Shown here: positions 25,736-33,947 of the stretch, piece after piece
Layout: each line of letters opens with the position of its first letter
How positions within the stretch are numbered: the stretch's first letter is position 1
NCBI RefSeq assembly: GCF_001042615.1
Contig: NZ_AP012327.1
Location: 806,001 to 870,000 of the forward strand
Origin: Bifidobacterium catenulatum subsp. kashiwanohense JCM 15439 = DSM 21854
GTDB taxonomy: Bacteria > Actinomycetota > Actinomycetes > Actinomycetales > Bifidobacteriaceae
Direction: 5' to 3'
Length of the DNA: 64,000 bases
Position numbers and translations under genes: made by a program
Notes under the pieces: model-generated
Told to the model about the DNA's origin: nothing
Databases searched by the model: none
Seen by the model: the letters and a program-made list of their open reading frames with translations, nothing else

Positions 25736-26800
25736 TTAGAAGAACAGCGCTGAGACTCCGGCCGCAAAGCACATAAGCAGCACAGACGTGATGAAACTGG
25801 CGAGGAACGCCTTCTGTCCCTTCCTGACGATGGCATTGAAATTCACGTTGATGCCAAGCGCGGCCATGGCCATGCCGAGCACAATGTATGCGAAATCGAC
25901 CAGATTCGGTGTGATGGCACCGATGAACGGCACGAACGTGCCGATGATGGAAGCGCCGATGAAGCCGAGCATGAACCATGGGAATGACACTTTGCGTTTG
26001 CCGTCCGTCGGTATTTCGGAATGGTTTTTATCCCACCAAACAGCGATGACGATGGCTGCGAACACCAGCATCAGTACTCGCGACAGTTTCATGATGGTTG
26101 CGATGTCCACCGCGCCGAACGCGTCGCCGGCTGCCACGGCATGGGCGATTTCGTGCAAGGAGGCTCCGGCGGTAATGCCCAGCTGTGTTTTGCTCAAGCC
26201 GGTCAATGGTCCAAGGGCGATTTCCAACAATGCGAAGATGGTGCCCATGATGGCGATGATGGCCACGGCCATCACTTCGTTGTTGGCTTTTTCATCCTCT
26301 TTTTCCGGCGGCACTTTGATGGAGCCAGACAATCCCATGACGGCGGCCGCGCCGCAAATGCCGGTGCCGCCCGCCACCAGAATGGCGAGCTGCGGATCGA
26401 CGCCGAGTTTGCGGGCGATGGCGTAGCACACCACGATGGTGAGTGTCACGACCACGGCCGCGATGGGCAGACACTTGATGCCTTGGGTGAACAATACGGT
26501 CAGATTGAGCTTGAATCCGAGCAGAATGATTCCCAGACGCAACAGTTTATTGGAAATAAGTCCTGCTGCGTCCTTCACGCCGGACCTGTGTTCCGCGGAA
26601 CGGCTGGAATACCATTTGTGAATCGGAAACTGGGCCGCCATGCCGATGAGCAATGCGATGATCAGCGCGCCGAACAGACTGAATCCCGGAAACTGTTTAA
26701 GCCACGAAGCCACTAGTGAGGCGGCCAAAGTGACGATGCCGACGAAAACCATTTCCTTGGTGGCTATGCGAGCCCACCATGTTTTGCAAAAATCAATCAC
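25736..26800 (-). CDS. YeiH-family (UPF0324) putative sulfate exporter
   Basis: The 354-residue protein has about ten helices. Family hallmarks include LGIILLGFKLNLTVLF, the glycine-rich AILVAGGTGICGAAAVMG and the segment GASLHEIAHAVAAGDAFG. Members are annotated as putative sulfate exporters, but direct evidence is sparse. The start is a GTG at 26800. It is divergent from the TauE/SafE gene, and both families are linked to export of oxidised sulfur compounds, which suggests a shared theme. Confidence 0.85.
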   Translation of the reverse strand: MIDFCKTWWARIATKEMVFVGIVTLAASLVASWLKQFPGFSLFGALIIALLIGMAAQFPIHKWYSSRSAEHRSGVKDAAGLISNKLLRLGIILLGFKLNLTVLFTQGIKCLPIAAVVVTLTIVVCYAIARKLGVDPQLAILVAGGTGICGAAAVMGLSGSIKVPPEKEDEKANNEVMAVAIIAIMGTIFALLEIALGPLTGLSKTQLGITAGASLHEIAHAVAAGDAFGAVDIATIMKLSRVLMLVFAAIVIAVWWDKNHSEIPTDGKRKVSFPWFMLGFIGASIIGTFVPFIGAITPNLVDFAYIVLGMAMAALGINVNFNAIVRKGQKAFLASFITSVLLMCFAAGVSALFF

Positions 26801-26859
26801 GAACCTTAAGTGTTCCGGCCGGTTCGGACATCGGTATGGTACGGAAAGCGATGACTTCA

Positions 26860-26954
26860 GCGCCGCCGGTCTGCCGGGACTCGCTTTGCAGTGGGCGCTG
26901 ATCCCGCTTGCCGCCTACTGGACCGAGTCGCTGATTGCCAAGCGCAATCACTGA
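26860..26954 (+). pseudogene. Possible 3' tail of a lost membrane-protein gene
   Basis: A frame of about 30 codons reads LPGLALQWALIPLAAYWTES, then LIAKRNH and a TGA at 26952-26954. It has no start and is followed by a strong hairpin at 27011-27038. It looks like the end of a gene whose body is gone; the family is not recognised. Confidence 0.3.
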
Positions 26955-27010
26955 ACAACGATAGTTCAGACGCGGCAGTCAGCCACGTTCTGAACAAAAC
27001 CGATATTTTC

Positions 27011-27038
27011 GGGAGCCAAGCCATTACGCTTGGCTCCC
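27011..27038 (+). terminator. Hairpin upstream of the TauE/SafE gene
   Basis: GGGAGCCAAG pairs with CTTGGCTCCC (27011-27020, 27029-27038). It ends 36 bp before the TauE/SafE start and may be a terminator of the lost upstream gene or an attenuator. Confidence 0.55.
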
Positions 27039-27074
27039 GTTGTCATATCAGTCGGGAAATCAGGAGAAACGGTC

Positions 27075-27911
27075 ATGATCGCGGGAGTGTCCATCACCAC
27101 ATTGCTGCTGGTGCTCGCAGCCGGCATCGGGGCGGGATTCGTTGGATACGCGGTCGGCGCATCCTCGCTGATATCCTATCCGGCGTTGCTGGCGTTCGGC
27201 ATTCCGCCTGTGCTGTCCAACACCACGAACACGGTGGGTGTGTGCGGTACTGGCATCGGCGGACTGCTTTCCGCCCGCAGGGAGCTCAGAGGCCAAGGCG
27301 TGCGCGTGGCCGTCTACGCCTGCATCGGACTGGCCGGCGGCATTATCGGCGGACTGTTGCTGCTGGAACTGCCGGCAGAAGTGTTCGAATGCGCTGTGCC
27401 ACCGCTGATCCTGTTCAGCGCATTAATCATAGCTATCAATCCTCGGAAAAAAACTGCTGCACGAGATGCCGTCGCACAAGCGCTTCCTCAATCGCAGCAA
27501 GGCGAAAGGGCTGCACAGATCGCCAACAAAACTGATGATGGCAAACTGCATGACCCATGGTGGCTATGGCTTGGCGTAAGTTTTGTCGGCATTTATTCCG
27601 GATATTTTGGTGCCGCCGCAGGCACGCTTGCCTTGGCGATCCTAGATTTGGGTAAGATCGGCCCGTTCCATCAGATTAATGCGCTGAAAACAGTGGTCGG
27701 TTTCGGCGCGAACATTTCCGCCGCAATCATGTTCATCATTCGTGGATCCGTGTACTGGCCATTCGCCATCATGATGTGCATCGGATGTATCATCGGCAGT
27801 GCCATCGCACCTCCCATAACCCGGCATATTCCCGAAAACATCATGCGTGCCGCTGCCGTGCTCACCGGCATCATCCTCGCCGTCAAGCTCGGCTGGAGCA
27901 CCTACCTGTGA
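27075..27911 (+). CDS. TauE/SafE-family sulfite/sulfonate exporter
   Basis: The 278-residue protein has about eight helices in two repeats. The first contains GAGFVGYAVGASSLISYPAL and SNTTNTVGV; the second contains GIYSGYFGAAAGTLALAILD and NALKTVVGFGANISAAIMF. This duplicated layout defines the TauE/SafE family, which exports sulfite, sulfoacetate and similar anions. ATG 27075 follows AGGAGAAACG. A terminator follows at 27945. Confidence 0.88.
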   Translation: MIAGVSITTLLLVLAAGIGAGFVGYAVGASSLISYPALLAFGIPPVLSNTTNTVGVCGTGIGGLLSARRELRGQGVRVAVYACIGLAGGIIGGLLLLELPAEVFECAVPPLILFSALIIAINPRKKTAARDAVAQALPQSQQGERAAQIANKTDDGKLHDPWWLWLGVSFVGIYSGYFGAAAGTLALAILDLGKIGPFHQINALKTVVGFGANISAAIMFIIRGSVYWPFAIMMCIGCIIGSAIAPPITRHIPENIMRAAAVLTGIILAVKLGWSTYL

Positions 27912-27920
27912 CGTGCGCTG

Positions 27921-28000
27921 TACATTGATTCGCAATGCGAGTCCCGCTGGAAGAACCGATTTCTCCAGCGGGCTTCTTTTTCTTGCTGCCTTGCGATTTG
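27921..28000. repeat. Duplicated terminator cassette, copy 1
   Basis: About 80 bp (ATTGATTCGCAATGCGAG, then the hairpin CCCGCTGGA / TCCAGCGGG at 27945-27974, then CTTCTTTTTCT) recur at 28641-28722. The hairpin with its T-run terminates the TauE/SafE gene. Confidence 0.8.
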
Positions 28001-28091
28001 TTATGTATGGCTTTTCGATTTCGTCAATCGAGAAACTGGATGTTCGACATTGTGTTTCTATAGAATGGTGAAAGATGAAAGGCGGCGTACC

Positions 28092-28328
28092 ATGACTTCC
28101 GAGAATAATGTGTTCGTGCAGGATGGCATTAAAACCGAATGGGACAGCAATACCATCACTGTCACCGAAATGGGCTTTGACCATACAGCGACGTTCGATA
28201 ACGATGGCAACGTGTTGTCTTCCACATTCACAGATGCGGGCAAGCCTTTCCTGAAAAAATATTTTCAGAAAATCGTTCCGATGGTGAATGGGTTGCGTGC
28301 CATCGATCGGGAATATGCCAATGCCTGA
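28092..28328 (+). CDS. Small protein partnered with a DUF4160-type gene
   Basis: The 78-residue protein is acidic and mostly beta-strand in character (NTITVTEMGFDHTATFDNDG), with a short basic C-terminus. ATG 28092 follows AAAGGCGGCG. Its stop overlaps the next gene by 8 bp, so the two are translationally coupled, as in many two-gene toxin-antitoxin-like modules. The family is not recognised. Confidence 0.6.
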   Translation: MTSENNVFVQDGIKTEWDSNTITVTEMGFDHTATFDNDGNVLSSTFTDAGKPFLKKYFQKIVPMVNGLRAIDREYANA

Positions 28329-28593
28329 GGTATTCAGTCTTGGCGGTTATACCGTTTATTTTTCTGCTTTGGACATTGAGCATGGAGTGCATGTCCATGT
28401 TCGGCAAGGTCATAACCTTGACTTGGCTCGATTCATCATTACAGCTGATGGGCGCGCGCTACTTTCGCATAATCATGGCAGGCTCACGAAGAAGACGATT
28501 TGTCAGTTGCAGTTCGTCATCGAGCAGAATACTGACGAAATTCTGCGTTTGTGGATCAACCTGTTCGGTGACGACATACATTTCGACAGGTGA
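28321..28593 (+). CDS. DUF4160-like small protein
   Basis: The 90-residue protein opens MPEVFSLGGYTVYFSALD and carries the HVHVRQG motif, then the helical KKTICQLQFVIEQNTDEILR and a terminal WINLFG. The sequence follows the DUF4160 pattern (MPEIF, Y/F-YF, HVHV, long helix, W-xxxFG). Genes of this family are often paired with a small partner and suspected of toxin-antitoxin roles. Overlap with the preceding gene supports a functional pair. The activity is unknown. Confidence 0.72.
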   Translation: MPEVFSLGGYTVYFSALDIEHGVHVHVRQGHNLDLARFIITADGRALLSHNHGRLTKKTICQLQFVIEQNTDEILRLWINLFGDDIHFDR

Positions 28594-28640
28594 CAGACGA
28601 TTTATGGCCGGATATTGCCCCTATATGCGAAGTTTGCAAA

Positions 28641-28722
28641 GTGCATATTGATTCGCAATGCGAAGTCTCGCTGGAAGAACCGATTCCTCCAGCGAGCTTC
28701 TTTTCCTGGCTGCATTGCGATT
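28641..28722. repeat. Duplicated terminator cassette, copy 2
   Basis: This is a second copy of the 27921-28000 cassette. In the stem (28667-28675 with 28688-28696) one C-G pair has become T-A on both sides (CTCGCTGGA / TCCAGCGAG), so pairing is kept. It serves as terminator for the DUF4160 pair. Confidence 0.78.
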
Positions 28723-28769
28723 GAAGGACCTGCGAGCTGTCTATCGGCATCTCGCAAAACAGCATCGTG

Positions 28770-28927
28770 TCAGATAAGCGTCGACAGTGCTCGCATTACA
28801 ATATCCACATCCTTGTTTTCCAATTCGCGAATGACATGAAGATAGGTTTCCTGTGTTGTGGTCATGCTGGCGTGGCCGAGGTGGCGCGACACGCTGGCGA
28901 TTGATACGCCGGCGAACAGCATAAGCT
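28770..28927 (-). pseudogene. Tyrosine recombinase (integrase) C-terminal scar
   Basis: The minus strand reads ELMLFAGVSIASVSRHLGHA, then SMTTTQETYLHVIRELENKD and a stop. The R-H-L-G-H box and the Tyr in QETYLHV are the end of a phage-type integrase active site. Everything upstream (the first Arg and the DNA-binding domain) is missing. The scar shows that a mobile element once sat here, next to the DUF3990/NADAR operon. Confidence 0.75.
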
Positions 28928-28987
28928 CGAATTACTGCAGAATGTCAAGAAATCCATGCTTGACAAGATATTCGTATAGGGGTGGTC

Positions 28988-29635
28988 ATGGCAACAATCA
29001 CGTTATTTCACGGTTCCCCATACGAATCCATGATCCCCGAGTATGGTTTGGGTAACGACAAGCATGATTACGGTCGTGGTTTTTATCTGACTAAAAGTGT
29101 CGAGCTCGCCAAGGAATGGGCCGTGTGCAGGCCGGATGAGTCCAATGGCTGGGGCCACCAGTACGAACTGAACACGAATGGGCTGAGCATCCTGGATTTT
29201 CAGGAGCATAGCGTGCTTGCCTGGCTGGCCGAGCTGATGAAACATCGTGATGCCGTCGATTCCAAGCGTTATCGTGTGCTTGCCGCAAAATTCATCGCCC
29301 AATACGGCATTGATACCAGCGGTTATGACATCACCAAAGGCTGGCGTGCGAACGCCTCGTACTTCTACATCGCTAAAGAATTCGTCCGAGACAATGTGGA
29401 CGTCGATATCTTGGAGGAACTGCTGTCGCTTGGAGGTCTGGGAATTCAGTATTGTGTCAAGACCGAAAAGGCATACGGTCAATTGCGAGAAGTCAAAGAT
29501 GGCTTGCTTTCCGTCATCTACAGCGAATTCAACGACAAATACAATCAGAGGGATGTTGAGGCGCGGCAGAACATGCGTGACCTTATCGATTCCGATGCCA
29601 ATACGGTGATCAACGTGTTCAGCACGTTGCTCTAG
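28988..29635 (+). CDS. DUF3990 protein, predicted ADP-ribosyltransferase fold
   Basis: The 215-residue protein opens MATITLFHGSPYESMIPEYG (His8) followed by HDYGRGFYLTKSVELAKEWA (Tyr33). An LxHG motif and then G-x-G-FYLT is the DUF3990 pattern and matches the H and Y of H-Y-E ADP-ribosyltransferases; a C-terminal Glu would be the third residue but I cannot fix it. The likely role, inferred, is a toxin that modifies nucleic acid or protein with ADP-ribose from NAD+. AGGGGTGGTC precedes ATG 28988. It is 12 bp before its neighbour, the first gene of a three-gene operon that ends in NADAR. Confidence 0.72.
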   Translation: MATITLFHGSPYESMIPEYGLGNDKHDYGRGFYLTKSVELAKEWAVCRPDESNGWGHQYELNTNGLSILDFQEHSVLAWLAELMKHRDAVDSKRYRVLAAKFIAQYGIDTSGYDITKGWRANASYFYIAKEFVRDNVDVDILEELLSLGGLGIQYCVKTEKAYGQLREVKDGLLSVIYSEFNDKYNQRDVEARQNMRDLIDSDANTVINVFSTLL

Positions 29636-29647
29636 GGAGTGAAAACC

Positions 29648-30064
29648 ATGCGGGCATATCCGGAAGTCTATCGGGATGATGTGGTGGAAAGCCAGGGCAA
29701 GCTTTTCGACTACGTGGCACAGTCGTTCCCTAACAAGAGCACGGAGGATTTCATCGCCACGTATATGACGAGCAAAACACGCAAAAGCATTGATGAAGCC
29801 AAAGCCTACGTCAATACGATGGATGCGGAAGAGCTATGGAAGTATTTCACCGAGACCGAGCATTACCAATTGAAGGACGGCAAGGCGCTTAAAGGGTTCA
29901 TGCCCGATTGGATCGGTGAGTTCTATGCCTACTACCAATGGTTCTACGGTCTTCCCAGTTCTGAAGTGATTACCAGGGTGCCGTTGAACTTCCTGAAGAA
30001 AGCCTATTTCGGGCTGCATGATCTAGATCTGGAACTTGCGGTGCGGAAAGTCGGCGAAGAATGA
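29648..30064 (+). CDS. Unknown middle protein of the DUF3990-NADAR operon
   Basis: This 138-residue, mainly helical, acidic protein (FPNKSTEDFIATYMTSKTRK, then MDAEELWKYFTETEHYQL) has an aromatic C-terminal half (GEFYAYYQWFYGLPSSEV). ATG 29648 follows GGGAG; the frame also has a GTG 9 bases upstream. Its stop overlaps the NADAR start by 4 bp (ATGA). Position between a suspected toxin and its suspected reverser suggests an antitoxin, an immunity partner or a target adaptor, but no family is recognised. Confidence 0.65.
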   Translation: MRAYPEVYRDDVVESQGKLFDYVAQSFPNKSTEDFIATYMTSKTRKSIDEAKAYVNTMDAEELWKYFTETEHYQLKDGKALKGFMPDWIGEFYAYYQWFYGLPSSEVITRVPLNFLKKAYFGLHDLDLELAVRKVGEE

Positions 30065-30522
30065 CAGGCATCGTTTGCTTCCATAATCCCGATGAGGAGA
30101 ACGGGTACCTGAGCAACTGGTATCCGTCGCACTTCGTTGTGGATGATGTTGAGTTTTCCTCAATGGAACAGTACATGATGTACCGCAAGGCATGCTGTTT
30201 TAACGATGCCGAAACAGCAGCGCGAATCCTCGAAACCGATGACGTGGCCGAGATCAAACGCCTTGGCCGACGGGTGGCCGGTTATGACGATCACGTATGG
30301 AACGGCGTTCGCCAAATCGAGGTCTATGAAGGATTACTTGCCAAATTCAGCCAGAACGCCGAACTTGGGGCACGGCTTGAGGTAACCGGCACCGCGCTGC
30401 TGGCGGAATGCGCCGTCGAAGACCGCATCTGGGGCATCGGCCTGTCGATGCATGATCCAGACAGACTCGATTCAGCGCAATGGCGCGGATCAATAGTAGT
30501 TGTCGAGAAGATCTATTCTTGA
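30061..30522 (+). CDS. NADAR-family hydrolase (YbiA-like)
   Basis: The 153-residue protein has the NADAR hallmarks GYLSNWYPSHFVVDDVEF, SSMEQYMMYRKA (Glu36, the expected catalytic acid) and DRIWGIGLSM (121-130). The family includes E. coli YbiA, which cleaves N-glycosidic bonds of riboflavin intermediates, and enzymes that remove ADP-ribose from guanine bases modified by DarT-type toxins. In this operon the second activity is the attractive reading. The start overlaps the previous stop by 4 bp, so production should track that of the upstream partner. Confidence 0.82.
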   Translation: MTGIVCFHNPDEENGYLSNWYPSHFVVDDVEFSSMEQYMMYRKACCFNDAETAARILETDDVAEIKRLGRRVAGYDDHVWNGVRQIEVYEGLLAKFSQNAELGARLEVTGTALLAECAVEDRIWGIGLSMHDPDRLDSAQWRGSIVVVEKIYS

Positions 30523-30579
30523 AGGTATTCGATCTGGACGATCGCAGATAGCGGACGGCAGTAAAACAGGGGGAGAATC

Positions 30580-31326
30580 ATGGCGGTTGTTGATGAAGCA
30601 AAACTGGGGTATCTGGACTTTCTTTCGCGTGAGGATCGGGTACGCCACCATCGCTACGTTGAGGAAATGAAGCAGTATGACATGATGCGCTCCGGCGACA
30701 TCAATGCCATTTCGGAAAGCGCGAAACTGTGGGATTCCGGACTATACGGCCATCTGTCGGACGATTCTCTGAAAAACGCAAAATACCGTTTCATCACAAC
30801 CATTACTTTGGCCACGCGTTTCGCCATTGAAGGTGGCATGGACGAGGAAGACGCATACAACGCCTCCGATCTATACATTCAAGATCTTGACAATTGCAAG
30901 ACCCCGGAAGACGTGCGCCGACTGCACACCGACATGATGACCTTCTTCACCTGGGCCATGGCCGATATGCAGAAAACCGACACTCATTCCAAAGCCGTCA
31001 ACGAGTGCATGGACTACATCCACTATCATCTGCATGAGAAAATCACTGTCGCGATTCTGGCACAGCACGTGCATTTGAATCCCACGTATCTGTCGGAACT
31101 GTTCGCACGCGAAACGGGAACGTCATTGTCGCAATACATTACCGACAAACGTATGGAAGCCGCCGAAAACATGCTGAAATATTCGGAATACAGCTTCAAT
31201 GAGATCGCGCAGATCCTCGCATACCGGTCGCAAAGCCATTTCACGAAAGTGTTCAAGAAGCATTCCGGCATGACGCCGGGGGAGTACCGCACCAAGTACG
31301 CGCAAAGCGGTATCTGGCCGGAGTAG
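30580..31326 (+). CDS. AraC-family transcriptional regulator
   Basis: The 248-residue protein has a C-terminal AraC domain (about 145-245) with both helix-turn-helix motifs: TVAILAQHVHLNPTYLSELF, then ARETGTSLSQYITDKRMEAA and SFNEIAQILAYRSQSHFTKV. The N-terminal part is helical and lacks a classic AraC cupin, so the signal is unknown. CAGGGGGAGAATC precedes ATG. It lies 57 bp after NADAR and may share that transcript; control of the operon is possible but not shown. Confidence 0.82.
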   Translation: MAVVDEAKLGYLDFLSREDRVRHHRYVEEMKQYDMMRSGDINAISESAKLWDSGLYGHLSDDSLKNAKYRFITTITLATRFAIEGGMDEEDAYNASDLYIQDLDNCKTPEDVRRLHTDMMTFFTWAMADMQKTDTHSKAVNECMDYIHYHLHEKITVAILAQHVHLNPTYLSELFARETGTSLSQYITDKRMEAAENMLKYSEYSFNEIAQILAYRSQSHFTKVFKKHSGMTPGEYRTKYAQSGIWPE

Positions 31327-31541
31327 TAGCGCCCCGGCGTGTCGCGGGCGATGCGGTGAACCGGACGTGACGGCATTGCGAAATTCGGGTGTGCCAATCG
31401 TGAAATCGACGTGGTTTCGCGTGTGGCATACGTTCAAATCGACTACGGTGGAAGCATTCAATGATGATGCGCGCCGGCCGAATGAACGGCGGAACGAGAA
31501 ACGCGCGCAGGATGTGGATGAAAGCAAAGGAATAAACGAAT

Positions 31542-32354
31542 ATGGGAATGCCCCTTGATTTGTATGTGATTCGACATGGCGAATCCGAAGCGAACGTGAT
31601 TATCAGTGCCGGTGAACAAGGTGACAACTCGCTGTATACGCAGGACAACGTCACCGTGCCCGACCGTTCGTGGAGGCTTACGGCCACCGGCCGCAAGCAG
31701 GCGGACTGCATCGGCCGCTGGCTGGTCTCGCAGCAGCCGTTGTTCGACCGTTACCTCGTCTCGCCGTACGTGCGCACGCGTGAGACGGCTGCCACGATGG
31801 CCCTGCCTAAGGCGAAATGGGAGGAGACACGCGTGCTGCGCGAACGCTCCTGGGGTGAGATTAACACCATCACGAAAGACGATTTCAAAACCAATTACGC
31901 GCGCAACTGGATGTTCAAGAACACTGATCCGCTGTATTGGCGTCCGCCGGCGGGCGAATCAATCGCCGATGTGGCCGAAAACCGCGTGCATAATCTGCTC
32001 ACGTCCCTGAACCGCAAGTCGGACGCAGAATCCGTGGTGATGGTCAGTCACGGCGACCTCATGCTGGCGCTTATGCTCACTTTGGAGGACTTGTCCGACG
32101 AGGAATTCATGCACCGTGCGGCGTCCGACGAATGGAAGATCACTAATTGTACGTGCTTCCATTATTCGCGCCGTGATCCGGCGACCGGGCGTACGCATAA
32201 GCGTTTCCGTTGGGAACAGACCGCCCGTCCGGTGTTTGACGATGCAGAAGGTCGTTGGACGGTGAAGGTCGAAGATTGGCGTGAATTCAAGCGTCCAGTG
32301 CTGTCGAATGGCGATTTGGTGGACGTTGTTCATGCGGTTGACCGTCACCTATGA
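31542..32354 (+). CDS. Histidine phosphatase family protein
   Basis: This is a phosphoglycerate-mutase-like phosphatase of 270 residues. The N-terminal LYVIRHGESEAN provides the phospho-accepting His and the mobile loop; the second conserved His is in VVMVSHGDLMLALML. A catalytic Glu is expected in the middle (RERSWGE). Such enzymes hydrolyse phosphate esters of sugars, nucleotides or proteins. Length and inserts are larger than in basic mutases, so the substrate remains open. Confidence 0.85.
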   Translation: MGMPLDLYVIRHGESEANVIISAGEQGDNSLYTQDNVTVPDRSWRLTATGRKQADCIGRWLVSQQPLFDRYLVSPYVRTRETAATMALPKAKWEETRVLRERSWGEINTITKDDFKTNYARNWMFKNTDPLYWRPPAGESIADVAENRVHNLLTSLNRKSDAESVVMVSHGDLMLALMLTLEDLSDEEFMHRAASDEWKITNCTCFHYSRRDPATGRTHKRFRWEQTARPVFDDAEGRWTVKVEDWREFKRPVLSNGDLVDVVHAVDRHL

Positions 32355-32514
32355 TGTGTGTTGGTCTGTTGATTGCATGATCGGATTGGCTGATATCGAC
32401 GATTGATGCCCCCATCTTGCGTGCGCAACGCGCCCGTGTCCACGCCCCACTACAATGGCTGTGACACGCGGCGCGTTTTTGCTTGCCGCGAAAGAGAGTT
32501 AAGGAGACAATCGC

Positions 32515-33804
32515 ATGTCCAATCTGTTCACGTGGCAGGTCCACGGTGACGGCAAGACGCTGAAGCCGGGCGAAGTCGTTGAGCCTGATGAGCGCCTGAC
32601 TTGGCCGCGCACTGCCGAAATCGGCGCACAGCATGTCATCGCCATGTTCGGTGCCACGTTCTTGGTGCCCATTCTGACCGGTTTCGACCCGTCAACCACC
32701 CTGTTCTTCACGGCCATGTCGACCGCACTGTTCCTGCTGATCAACAAGAACGTGCTGCCGAGCTACCTGGGCTCGTCCTTCGGTTTCATCGCCCCAATCA
32801 CTGCCGTCACCACGGCGAACAAGGGCATCGCCGTCGCATCCTTCGGCATTCTCATCACTGGTTTGCTGCTGGCTCTGATCGGTGTGCTCGTGCACTTCGC
32901 GGGTGCCAAGTGGATCGACATCATCATGCCGCCGGTTGTCAACGGTGCCATTGTGGCCATCATCGGCTTCAACTTGGCTCCGAGTGTGTGGAACAACTTC
33001 AAGGTCGCTCCCGACACCGCTATCGTGACTTTGGTTGCCGTGCTGCTGGTCGCAGTGCTGTTCAAGGGTCTGATTGGCCGACTCAACATTCTGATCGGTG
33101 TGATCATCGGTTACGCATACGCTTGCATTCGTGGCCAGGTTGACTTCTCCGCCATCGGCGATGCTGCTTGGGTTGGTCTGCCGACTTTCCACCTGCCACA
33201 GGTTGATTTCACGATTCTGCCGATGTTCGTTCCGGTGGTGCTCGTGCTCGTTGCCGAAAACGTCGGCCACGTCAAGTCCGTTTCCCAGATGACCGGCCGC
33301 GATTATGACGACCAGATCGGCACCGCCCTGTTCGCCGACGGTCTTGGTACCGCCATCGCCGGTTTCGGCGGCGGTTCCGGCACCACCACGTACGGTGAGA
33401 ACATCGGTGTGATGGCAGCCACCAAGGTGTATTCCACCGCAGCCTACTGGTGCGCGGCAGGTTTCGCATTGCTGCTGAGCCTGTGCCCGAAGTTCGGTGC
33501 CATCATCAACACGATTCCGGCTGGCGTGCTCGGTGGCGTGACCACCCTGCTGTACGGCATGATCGGCATGGTCGGTATCCGTATTTGGGTTGAGAACAAG
33601 GTCAACTTCGACAAGCCGCTGAACATCATGGTTGCCGCAATCACCATGATCATCGCCATCGGACAGTTCGCGTTCGCGTTCAATGGCATTTCCTTCAACG
33701 GCATCGCCATCGGCACCATCGTGATCCTCGTCGCCTACCACGGCCTGAAGGCCATCGGTAAGGCCACAGGCACGATCGGCAAGAACGACCCCGACATCCT
33801 GTGA
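32515..33804 (+). CDS. uraA: Uracil permease (NCS2 family)
   Basis: The 429-residue inner-membrane protein has fourteen helices in the NCS2 (UraA) fold. Conserved stretches include PRTAEIGAQHVIAMFGATFL, SSFGFIAPI and, at the substrate site, LVLVAENVGHVKSVSQMTGR; GSGTTTYGENIGVMA is also family-typical. It takes up uracil with protons. ATG 32515 follows AAGGAGAC. A terminator follows, so it is probably a single transcription unit. No clear riboswitch is visible upstream. Confidence 0.92.
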   Translation: MSNLFTWQVHGDGKTLKPGEVVEPDERLTWPRTAEIGAQHVIAMFGATFLVPILTGFDPSTTLFFTAMSTALFLLINKNVLPSYLGSSFGFIAPITAVTTANKGIAVASFGILITGLLLALIGVLVHFAGAKWIDIIMPPVVNGAIVAIIGFNLAPSVWNNFKVAPDTAIVTLVAVLLVAVLFKGLIGRLNILIGVIIGYAYACIRGQVDFSAIGDAAWVGLPTFHLPQVDFTILPMFVPVVLVLVAENVGHVKSVSQMTGRDYDDQIGTALFADGLGTAIAGFGGGSGTTTYGENIGVMAATKVYSTAAYWCAAGFALLLSLCPKFGAIINTIPAGVLGGVTTLLYGMIGMVGIRIWVENKVNFDKPLNIMVAAITMIIAIGQFAFAFNGISFNGIAIGTIVILVAYHGLKAIGKATGTIGKNDPDIL

Positions 33805-33831
33805 TGCAATAATCATTTGCATCGCTCTGAA

Positions 33832-33871
33832 GGCCCTTCCCAAACGTTCCCTGTTCTGGAAGGGTCTTTTT
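33832..33871 (+). terminator. Terminator after the uracil permease
   Basis: GGCCCTTCC pairs with GGAAGGGTC (33832-33840, 33858-33866) and is followed by TTTTT. Confidence 0.85.
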
Positions 33872-33910
33872 ATGTGTGAGTGGGGGAAAGGCGGATATTC
33901 TGGCTGGATC

Positions 33911-33947
33911 TTGAATCGATATATAGCGTTTATGCTATGATATAAGC
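33911..33947 (+). promoter_or_regulatory. Promoter/operator of the MntA-HepT-like pair, probably leaderless
   Basis: TTGAAT (33911-33916) and TATGAT (33936-33941) are spaced by 19 bp, and the ATG begins 6 bases after the -10. An inverted repeat, ATAGC / GCTAT (33923-33927, 33934-33938), overlaps the -10, an ideal site for autorepression by the encoded HTH domain. No ribosome-binding site is visible, so the mRNA is likely leaderless. Confidence 0.65.

Noticed and set aside
32692..33843. 383-residue open frame antisense to the uracil permease
   Set aside because: It is rich in His/Asp/Gly from reverse-complemented permease codons and has no start site support.
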